DNA of 64,000 nt from positions 1,612,001 to 1,676,000 of the forward strand of contig NZ_CP108414.1 of the NCBI RefSeq assembly GCF_035978755.1, read 5' to 3'. Numbering within the stretch: the first letter of the stretch is position 1; each line of letters opens with the position of its first letter. Positions 1-8,212 of the stretch are shown here, piece by piece. The DNA comes from Streptomyces sp. NBC_01298 (GTDB lineage Bacteria > Actinomycetota > Actinomycetes > Streptomycetales > Streptomycetaceae). The notes beneath the pieces were generated by a model. The model searched no databases. It was not told the origin of the DNA and saw only the letters and a program-made list of their open reading frames with translations. Made by a program: the position numbers and the translations under genes.

Positions 1-1
1 G

Positions 2-685
2 GTCCAGCCGTACTTCGACATCTGGAAGACCGTCCCGCTCGGCGACTACTTCATGAACTCGCTGATCGTGGCCGGTTCGGCGACCGTGCTCTCCGTCATC
101 ATCGCGATCTTCGCGGCCTACGCCGTCAGCCGCTACTCCTTCCGCGGCAAGCGGGTCTTCACCGTCACGGTGCTCTCGACGCAGATGTTCCCCGGCATCC
201 TCTTCCTGCTGCCGCTGTTCCTCATCTACGTCAACATCGGCAACGCCACCGGGATCGCGCTGTTCGGCTCGCGCGCCGGGCTGATCCTCACCTACCTGAC
301 GTTCTCGCTGCCGTTCTCGATCTGGATGCTGATCGGGTACTTCGACTCGGTCCCCCGGGACCTCGACGAAGCCGCCAAGGTGGACGGCTGCGGTCCGCTC
401 GGCGCCCTCTTCCGCGTCATCGTGCCCGCCGCGATCCCCGGCATCGTCGCCGTCGCCGTCTACGCCTTCATGACGGCCTGGGGCGAGGTGCTGTTCGCCT
501 CGGTGATGACCAACGACGCGACCCGCACCCTCGCCGTGGGCCTCCAGGGCTACTCGACCCAGAACGACGTGTACTGGAACCAGGTCATGGCCGCCTCGCT
601 CGTCGTGAGCCTGCCCGTCGTCGGCGGCTTCCTCCTCCTCCAGCGCTACCTCGTCACCGGGCTGACCGCCGGCGCCGTCAAGTAG
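2..685 (+). CDS. Carbohydrate ABC transporter permease (MalG type), 5' end outside window
   Basis: This is the C-terminal part (about 227 residues) of a binding-protein-dependent sugar permease. The frame is open from base 2, so the true start lies upstream and the internal ATG at 53 is not the start. Several hydrophobic membrane segments are visible, and the cytoplasmic EAA loop that docks the ATPase is clear ([15 protein letters not shown], then a proline-ended helix). The family imports oligosaccharides together with a second permease, a lipoprotein and usually the shared ATPase MsiK. The GH1 beta-glucosidase begins 32 bp after the stop, which suggests one transcript importing and then hydrolysing a beta-glucoside. 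The exact sugar cannot be read from the sequence. Confidence 0.93.
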   Translation, partial: VQPYFDIWKTVPLGDYFMNSLIVAGSATVLSVIIAIFAAYAVSRYSFRGKRVFTVTVLSTQMFPGILFLLPLFLIYVNIGNATGIALFGSRAGLILTYLTFSLPFSIWMLIGYFDSVPRDLDEAAKVDGCGPLGALFRVIVPAAIPGIVAVAVYAFMTAWGEVLFASVMTNDATRTLAVGLQGYSTQNDVYWNQVMAASLVVSLPVVGGFLLLQRYLVTGLTAGAVK

Positions 686-717
686 CCGCTCCTCCCATGA
701 CCTTCGAAAGGTTTGCT

Positions 718-2073
<1,356 letters not shown>

Positions 2074-2100
2074 GCGGTCGGGCGGGACGTAACCACTCCC

Positions 2101-2535
2101 CGCAGGCCTCGTAGGCCCGGCAGGCCTCGTAGGCCTCCTAGGCCCGCAGGCCTCGTAGGGCGGCTGCCCCGCACACGTCGTAGGGCCGCAGGCTCTGCAG
2201 GGCCGCACGCGTCGTAAGCCCTGCAGAGCCGCACGCGTCGTAGGCCTTACATGCCCCGGCAGGCCTCGTAGGGCGGCTGGCCCGCACGCCTCGTAGGGCC
2301 GCAGGCCCTGCAGAGCCGCACGCGTCGTAGGCCCTGCATGCCCCGGCAGGCCTCGTAGGGCGGCTGGCCCGCAGGCCCGGCAGGGCCGCACGACTCGCAG
2401 GCCCTTAGGGCCGCACGCCTCCTAGGGCCGTAGGCCCCGCAGGGCCGCACGTCCCGCAGGCTCTTAGGGCCGCACGTCTCGTAGGCCCCGCAAGCCCGTA
2501 GGCCCGTACGCCCGCAAGCCCGTAGGCCGTCCCCG
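2101..2535. repeat. Intergenic array of short GC-rich repeats
   Basis: About 430 bp built from variants of two blocks, GCAGGCCTCGTAGGGC and GCCGCACGCGTCGTAGGCC, joined by CTGCAGGGCC or GGCTGGCCC links. Copies are imperfect, directly repeated and irregularly spaced, and each carries the core CGTAGG. The array lies just after the GH1 gene. Long open frames across it on either strand encode only low-complexity Arg/Ala/Gly/Pro repeats and are not genes. The role is unknown; it could be a mosaic repeat expanded by slippage or a set of stem-loops. Confidence 0.8.
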
Positions 2536-2982
2536 ACCCCACCCACAACGCCCACCCAGAACGCCCGGCCGGTACGCCCAGCCGGGCGTCCGGGCGTCCC
2601 GGACGTACGCCCCTCCACCCCGCTCCCCCCGCGATCGCCTCCAGTGGCGCGCACGACGGCGAGTGCCGCTGACGGCCGGATCCCCGGCACTTCGGCCAGC
2701 GAAGGCTGCCCCATCAGACCCAGGCGCCCCAGGCGCCCCCTGCGCGACGGACGAAGTATCCGGAGCGCCCCCTGTCATATGCCTACCGGCCCGCACGTTC
2801 CGGTGCTTATGGTGTGGCTCCGGACCATCCCGGGCCCAGCGCCCTCCCGGCTCCCCACGGGAGGGCTGCCGTGCGTCCGCGTGCGGGCGGGCGCTCCGGC
2901 CCGGCCCGACGCGTCCGGCCCGGCCACGGCGCACGCGACTCCCCGCCCCTGCCGCGCCCCAGAGCGGCCCCGCGGCCCCGCG
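2536..2982. other. Non-coding stretch with no recognised feature
   Basis: Between the repeat array and the small minus-strand gene I see no start with a convincing ribosome site, no recognisable protein in any frame, no tRNA-like fold and no clear terminator. The overlapping open frames here are GC-rich artefacts. Confidence 0.5.
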
Positions 2983-3213
2983 TCACCCTTCGCCGTCCGG
3001 CCCGTCTCCCCAGACCGCCGGCCCTCCGCCACGCCATACGACCGGCGGCCAGTCCTCCTCGTCGAGCCAGCCGGCCCGCCGCAGGAACTCGACCACGTCG
3101 GACATTCCATGGGCCACGCCGAGCACCGAATCGGCGCCCCGGGCGTGTGCGGTCACCCGCCGGCCACCGGTGGGGGCGACGGGGTGAACGGTGACCTGCG
3201 TCTGGTCGGCCAT
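2983..3213 (-). CDS. Small conserved actinomycete protein, function unknown
   Basis: A 76-residue protein starting MADQTQVTV. I do not recognise a named domain. Its pattern, with a basic RRVT stretch, a central SDVVEFLRRAG segment and an acidic-tryptophan end, looks like short hypothetical proteins common in Streptomyces. No signal peptide or membrane span is visible. The start is uncertain: GGGAGG lies only about one base before this ATG, so the ATG four codons upstream is possible. It is divergent from the secreted beta-helix gene, with about 165 bp between them. Confidence 0.5.
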   Translation of the reverse strand: MADQTQVTVHPVAPTGGRRVTAHARGADSVLGVAHGMSDVVEFLRRAGWLDEEDWPPVVWRGGGPAVWGDGPDGEG

Positions 3214-3336
3214 GCCTCCCAGCATCCGCCGCTCACGGCCCACGCGCCTCCCCCTCCCCCACCTCTGCACTTAATGAAAGACGAAAGAAAAGGCGTCAAG
3301 CTCCTTGACCGGTCGATCGTGTTACGGGCAAGGTCT

Positions 3337-3350
3337 GGAGAGCGCTCTCC
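3337..3350. promoter_or_regulatory. LacI-family (CebR-like) operator, copy 1
   Basis: Perfect 14-bp palindrome GGAGAGCGCTCTCC, 27 bp before the start of the secreted beta-helix gene. It is closely related to the CebR/CelR-type operator TGGGAGCGCTCCCA of actinomycete LacI repressors. The same 14 bp recurs before the GH3 gene, so one sugar-responsive repressor encoded outside the window probably controls both. Confidence 0.8.
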
Positions 3351-3377
3351 CGTTTCATGTTCGTTAAAGGAGCACCG

Positions 3378-5588
3378 ATGCCTGCTACCGGCATACCTGT
3401 CGACGCGTCGCCCCGCAGACGACGCCCCGTCTCCCCCCGGAGGGGGATCGCCGGGGCGGTCACAACCGCCCTCTTCGGCAGCCTGCTCGCGCTGGCACCC
3501 TCCTCCCCCGCCGCTTCGGCCGAGCCGGCCCCGGTGTCCCAGGGCAAGGCGGTCACGGCCTCCAGCCAGGAGCACTACGGCACCCCCGCGGCCGACGCCG
3601 TGGACGGCAACGACGGCTCGCGCTGGTCGAGCGCCGCCTCCGACGCCCAGTGGCTGCAGGTGGACCTCGGCGCCGCGACCGCGCTGAGCAAGGTCGTCCT
3701 GCAGTGGGAGGCCGCCTACGCCAAGGCCTACCGGATCGAGCTGTCGGTCAACGGCGCCGACTGGTCCACCGCATACTCCACGACCACCGGCGCCGGCGGC
3801 ACCGAAACCGTGAACATCACCGGGACCGCCCGCTACGTCCGCATGCAGGGCGTCACCAGGGCCACCGGCTACGGCTACTCGCTCTGGGAGTTCAAGGTGT
3901 TCGGCAGCACCGGTGGCGACGGCGGCGGCCCGACCCTCCCGGGCGGCGGCGACCTGGGCCCGAACGTACACATCGTCGACCCCTCCACGCCCGGCATCCA
4001 GGCCAAGCTGGACCAGGTCTTCCAGGAGCAGGAGTCGGCGCAGTTCGGCAGCGGCCGGCACGCCTTCCTCCTCAAGCCGGGCACGTACGACAACATCAAC
4101 GCCCAGATCGGCTTCTACACCCAGATCGCCGGCCTCGGCCTGCGCCCGGGCGACACCACCATCAACGGTGACGTGACGGTCGACGCGGGCTGGTTCAACG
4201 GCAACGCGACCCAGAACTTCTGGCGCGGTGCGGAGGGCCTGACCGTCAACCCGGTCAGCGGCACCAACCGGTGGGCGGTCTCCCAGGCGTCGTCCTTCCG
4301 CCGCATGCACGTCAAGGGCGCGCTCAACCTGGCGCCGGACGGCTACGGCTGGGCCAGCGGTGGCTACATCGCCGACTCCAAGGTAGACGGCCAGGTCGGC
4401 AACTACTCGCAGCAGCAGTGGTACACCCGCGACAGCACCATCGGCGGCTGGTCCAACAGCGTGTGGAACCAGACCTTCTCCGGCGTCGAGGGCGCTCCGG
4501 CCACCGGATTCCCGGAGCCCCGTTACACCACGCTCGACACCACGCCCGTCTCCCGCGAGAAGCCCTACCTCTACCTCGACGGCACCGAGTACAAGGTCTT
4601 CGCACCGGCCAAGCGCACCAACGCCCGCGGCACCACCTGGGCCAACGGCACCCCGCAGGGCGAGTCCGTCCCGCTCAGCCGGTTCTACGTGGTCAAGCCC
4701 GGCACCACCGCCGCCACGATCAACCAGGCGCTGGCCCAGGGCCTGAACCTGCTGTTCACGCCCGGCGTCTACCACGTCGACCAGACCATCAACGTCAACC
4801 GCGCGAACACCATCGTGCTCGGCCTCGGCCTCGCCACGATCATCCCCGACAACGGGGTGACCGCGATGAAGGTCGCCGACGTGGACGGCGTCCGTCTCGC
4901 CGGATTCCTGATCGATGCCGGACCGGTCAACTCCCCCACCCTGCTGGAACTCGGACCGCAGAACTCCTCCGCCGACCACACCGCGAACCCGACGACCGTC
5001 CAGGACGTCTACATCCGCGTCGGCGGGGCGGGCGCCGGCAAGGCGACCACCGGCGTGGTCGTCAACAGCGACGACACCATCGTCGACCACACCTGGGTGT
5101 GGCGCGCCGACCACGGCGAGGGCGTGGGCTGGGAGACCAACCGCGCCGACTACGGGGTGCGGGTGAACGGTGACGACGTCCTGGCCACCGGCCTGTTCGT
5201 CGAGCACTTCAACAAGTACGACGTGGAGTGGTACGGCGAGCGCGGCAAGACGGTCTTCTACCAGAACGAGAAGGCCTACGACGCCCCCAACCAGGCCGCC
5301 ATCCAGAACGGCGCCACCAAGGGCTACGCCGCCTACCGGGTGGACGACTCGGTGACCACCCACGAAGCGTGGGGCCTGGGCAGCTACTGCAACTACAACG
5401 TGGACCCGAACATCCGCCAGGACCACGGCTTCAAGGCCCCCGTCAAGCCGGGCATCAAGTTCCACAGCCTCCTGACGGTGTCGCTCGGCGGCAACGGCCA
5501 CTACGAGCACGTCATCAACGACACCGGGGCGTCCACGGTCCCGGCCGGCACCTCGACGGTGCCCTCGACGGTGGTCTCGTACCCGTAG
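3378..5588 (+). CDS. Secreted discoidin / GH55-like beta-helix protein
   Basis: A 736-residue exported protein. ATG 3378 is chosen because AAAGGAG at 3366-3372 precedes it. Residues 1-50 form an arginine-rich signal peptide with an alanine-rich hydrophobic core. A discoidin (F5/8 type C, CBM32-like) domain follows to about residue 180, with the RWSS and YGYSLWEFKVFG signatures, then a glycine linker and a long region of turns rich in N, G and D typical of right-handed beta-helices. The C-terminal half (VVNSDDTIVDHTW, LFVEHFNKYDVEWYG, YQNEKAYDAPNQAA) resembles GH55 exo-beta-1,3-glucanases and their relatives, which are often misannotated as adenylyl cyclases. Enzyme activity on beta-1,3-glucan is inferred from resemblance and neighbours. 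The operator is at 3337. Confidence 0.8.
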   Translation: MPATGIPVDASPRRRRPVSPRRGIAGAVTTALFGSLLALAPSSPAASAEPAPVSQGKAVTASSQEHYGTPAADAVDGNDGSRWSSAASDAQWLQVDLGAATALSKVVLQWEAAYAKAYRIELSVNGADWSTAYSTTTGAGGTETVNITGTARYVRMQGVTRATGYGYSLWEFKVFGSTGGDGGGPTLPGGGDLGPNVHIVDPSTPGIQAKLDQVFQEQESAQFGSGRHAFLLKPGTYDNINAQIGFYTQIAGLGLRPGDTTINGDVTVDAGWFNGNATQNFWRGAEGLTVNPVSGTNRWAVSQASSFRRMHVKGALNLAPDGYGWASGGYIADSKVDGQVGNYSQQQWYTRDSTIGGWSNSVWNQTFSGVEGAPATGFPEPRYTTLDTTPVSREKPYLYLDGTEYKVFAPAKRTNARGTTWANGTPQGESVPLSRFYVVKPGTTAATINQALAQGLNLLFTPGVYHVDQTINVNRANTIVLGLGLATIIPDNGVTAMKVADVDGVRLAGFLIDAGPVNSPTLLELGPQNSSADHTANPTTVQDVYIRVGGAGAGKATTGVVVNSDDTIVDHTWVWRADHGEGVGWETNRADYGVRVNGDDVLATGLFVEHFNKYDVEWYGERGKTVFYQNEKAYDAPNQAAIQNGATKGYAAYRVDDSVTTHEAWGLGSYCNYNVDPNIRQDHGFKAPVKPGIKFHSLLTVSLGGNGHYEHVINDTGASTVPAGTSTVPSTVVSYP

Positions 5589-5602
5589 CCGTCCCGCTTC
5601 CC

Positions 5603-5634
5603 GCTCCCCCTCCCCCTCCCCCTCCCCTCCCCCC
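5603..5634. repeat. C-rich (CCCCCT)n tract after the beta-helix gene
   Basis: A pyrimidine-only run made of CCCCCT/CCCCT units starts about 15 bp after the stop at 5588. It is probably slippage-derived; G-quadruplex formation on the opposite strand is possible. No U-tract hairpin accompanies it. Confidence 0.6.
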
Positions 5635-5831
5635 ACCGGTTCCGCCCACCCGACTGAACCGGCCCACAACACCCCGGGCCCGGTTTCCGCCCCGCCGCCG
5701 CGCCCGGGGGCACCACAGCCCGACCGTCTCCGCCGATCCGCCGGAGGCGCGCTCGACTCCCCTGGGCCGGGTGAACCGATCTCCGCGCCCCGGCCCAGGG
5801 GCATTCCCCCTCATTGACACCAGGAGCCGCA

Positions 5832-8006
5832 ATGTTCCCCCCTCCCACCATCAGGACCAGTCCACGCCGCACGCGCGGCGCGGCCGCCCTCGTCAGCCTG
5901 GGCGCGCTGCTCGCGTCCTCGCTCACCCTGGTCGGCGCCCCCACCGCGGTCGCGGCGGAAACCCTGCTCTCCCAGGGCAAGCCGGCCACCGCCTCCTCCC
6001 AGGAGGGCGAGGGCTATTCCGCGGCCGCCGCGTTCGACGGGAACCTCACCGGCACCCGCTGGGCCAGCCAGTGGCGCGACGCCGAATGGATCCAGGTCGA
6101 CCTCGGCGCGAGCCGCAGCCTCAGCCGGGTCGTCCTCACGTGGGAGGGCGCGTTCGGCAAGAACTACGAGATCCAGGTCTCGGACGACGGGACGAACTGG
6201 CGCACCGCCAAGTCCGTCACCGGCGGCGACGGCGGCACCGACGAGATCGCCATCTCCGGCAGCGGCCGCTACGTGCGGATGAACGGCCTCGTCCGCTCCG
6301 GCGGTTACGGCTACTCCCTCTGGGAGTTCCAGGTCTACGGCACCACCTCGGTGGAACCCCCGGCCCAGGGCGCCGTGCGCGTGGCCGGCTCCCAGGGCAA
6401 CTGGCAGCTGACCGTCGGCGGGCAGCCGTACACGGTCAAGGGCCTCACCTGGGGCCCGTCCTTCGCGGACGCCCCGAAGTACATGCCCGACGTGAAGTCC
6501 ATGGGCGTCAACACCATCCGCACCTGGGGCACGGACGCGTCGAGCAAGCCCCTGCTCGACACGGCCGCGGCGAACGGCGTCCGGGTCATCAACGGCTTCT
6601 GGCTACAGCCCGGCGGCGGCCCCGGCTCGGGCGGCTGCGTCAACTACGTCACGGACGCCGCGTACAAGAGCAACATGCTGACCGAGTTCGCGAAGTGGGT
6701 GGACACCTACAAGTCGCACCCGGCCACGCTGATGTGGAACGTCGGCAACGAGTCCGTCCTCGGCCTGCAGAACTGCTACGGCGGCACCGAACTGGAGGCG
6801 CAGCGCAACGCGTACACCACGTTCGTGAACGACGTCGCCAAGAAGATCCACTCCATCGACCCGGACCACCCGGTCACCTCGACCGACGCCTGGACGGGCG
6901 CGTGGCCGTACTACAAGCGCAACTCCCCGGACCTCGACCTGTACTCGATGAACTCCTACGGAGACATCTGCGGGGTGAAGCAGGACTGGGTGAACGGCGG
7001 TTACAACAAGCCCTACATCATCACCGAGACGGGCCCGGCCGGCGAGTGGGAGGTGCCGAACGACGCGAACGGCATCCCCGACCAGAAGACCGACGTCCAG
7101 ACCGCCGAGGGATACACCACGGCCTGGAACTGCATCACCGGTCACCAGGGCGTGGCACTGGGCGCCACGATGTTCCACTACGGCATCGAGCACGACTTCG
7201 GCGGCATCTGGTTCAACCTGCTGCCCGACGGGCTCAAGAGGCTCTCGTACTACGCGGTGAAGAAGGCGTACACCGGGTCGACGGCGGGCGACAACACCCC
7301 GCCGGTCATCAGCAACATGGTCGTCGACAAGGCCGCGGGCGCCCCGGCCGGCGGCGAGTTCACCGTCCGCGCGAACATCACCGACCCGCAGAACGACCCC
7401 CTGACGTACAAGGTCTTCCTCAGCGGCAACTACGCGAACGGCGACAAGCGCCTGGTCGAGGCGCAGTGGCGCAACACGGGCAACGGGACCTTCGCGGTCA
7501 CCGCTCCCGAGAAGCTCGGCGTCTGGAAGGTGTACATCCAGGCCGAGGACGGCCGCGGCAACGCGGGCATCGAGACCAAGTCCGTCAAGGTGGTCGCCCC
7601 GCCCGTGAGCGGCACGAACATCGCCCTCAACAAGCCCGCCACCGCCTCCTCCTCGCAGGCCTCCTACGGCGACTGCCCCTGCCCCGCCGGCAACGCCACC
7701 GACGGCAACACCGTCACCCGCTGGGCCAGCGACTGGAGCGATCCCCAGTGGATCAGCGTCGACCTCGGAGCCTCCAAGGCGATCCGCACCCTCCAGCTGG
7801 TGTGGGACCCCGCCTACGCCAAGTCCTACGAGGTGCAGCTCTCGGACGACGGCACCAACTGGCGCACCGTCCACACCACCACGACCGGCAACGGTGACAT
7901 CGACACGATCAACGTGTCGGCGAACGCCCGCCACGTGCGACTGAACCTGACCGCACGCGGCACCGGATGGGGTTACTCCCTCCACGAGTTCGGCGTCTAC
8001 AGCTGA
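5832..8006 (+). CDS. Secreted glycosidase: discoidin - GH-A TIM barrel - discoidin
   Basis: A 724-residue exported protein; CAGGAG at 5821-5826 supports ATG 5832. The signal peptide spans about residues 1-42. A first discoidin domain (about 45-175, ending WEFQVYG) precedes a TIM barrel (about 180-490) of the GH2/GH5/GH72-like clan: VKGLTWGP, NTIRTWGTDA, acid/base in WNVGNES (about E307) and likely nucleophile in YIITETG (about E399). A fibronectin-like stretch (about 495-595) and a second discoidin domain (ending HEFGVYS) follow. Two sugar-binding modules suggest action on an insoluble glucan. It lies 243 bp after the beta-helix gene and has no obvious operator of its own. Family and substrate are uncertain. 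Confidence 0.82.
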   Translation: MFPPPTIRTSPRRTRGAAALVSLGALLASSLTLVGAPTAVAAETLLSQGKPATASSQEGEGYSAAAAFDGNLTGTRWASQWRDAEWIQVDLGASRSLSRVVLTWEGAFGKNYEIQVSDDGTNWRTAKSVTGGDGGTDEIAISGSGRYVRMNGLVRSGGYGYSLWEFQVYGTTSVEPPAQGAVRVAGSQGNWQLTVGGQPYTVKGLTWGPSFADAPKYMPDVKSMGVNTIRTWGTDASSKPLLDTAAANGVRVINGFWLQPGGGPGSGGCVNYVTDAAYKSNMLTEFAKWVDTYKSHPATLMWNVGNESVLGLQNCYGGTELEAQRNAYTTFVNDVAKKIHSIDPDHPVTSTDAWTGAWPYYKRNSPDLDLYSMNSYGDICGVKQDWVNGGYNKPYIITETGPAGEWEVPNDANGIPDQKTDVQTAEGYTTAWNCITGHQGVALGATMFHYGIEHDFGGIWFNLLPDGLKRLSYYAVKKAYTGSTAGDNTPPVISNMVVDKAAGAPAGGEFTVRANITDPQNDPLTYKVFLSGNYANGDKRLVEAQWRNTGNGTFAVTAPEKLGVWKVYIQAEDGRGNAGIETKSVKVVAPPVSGTNIALNKPATASSSQASYGDCPCPAGNATDGNTVTRWASDWSDPQWISVDLGASKAIRTLQLVWDPAYAKSYEVQLSDDGTNWRTVHTTTTGNGDIDTINVSANARHVRLNLTARGTGWGYSLHEFGVYS

Positions 8007-8073
8007 CCCGCTGACGGCGCGGTACTGAACGCGGAGTACCGGCTGCCCTGACCCGGCCGGCCCTCCGTACGGG

Positions 8074-8110
8074 CCCGGCCCTCCCCGCCTGAACCACGGG
8101 GAGGGCCGGG
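8074..8110 (+). terminator. Rho-independent-type hairpin after the discoidin glycosidase
   Basis: Perfect 14-bp inverted repeat CCCGGCCCTCCCCG / CGGGGAGGGCCGGG with a 9-base loop, followed by a pyrimidine run (TCTTCTCCCTTT). It lies 68 bp after the stop and separates this gene from the GH3 gene, which has its own operator. Confidence 0.8.
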
Positions 8111-8177
8111 TCTTCTCCCTTTGCCGGGACGGGAACCCGGGGGTACTTGACGGTGCACGCCGAATGCGCCAAAGCTT

Positions 8178-8191
8178 GGAGAGCGCTCTCC
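8178..8191. promoter_or_regulatory. LacI-family (CebR-like) operator, copy 2
   Basis: Second exact copy of GGAGAGCGCTCTCC, 22 bp upstream of the proposed GTG start of the GH3 gene. Identity to the copy at 3337 supports a shared repressor. Confidence 0.8.
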
Positions 8192-8212
8192 CGCAGGCAG
8201 GGAGCGGATGAC

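Noticed and set aside
2101..2535. CRISPR array or repeat protein gene
   Set aside because: The units vary in length and spacing, no unique spacers exist, and the translated repeats have no plausible fold.
3153..5804. 883-codon minus-strand frame under the beta-helix gene
   Set aside because: It mirrors the coding frame of the plus-strand gene, has a Val/Asp/Gly-rich composition typical of antisense frames, and shows no domain or ribosome site.
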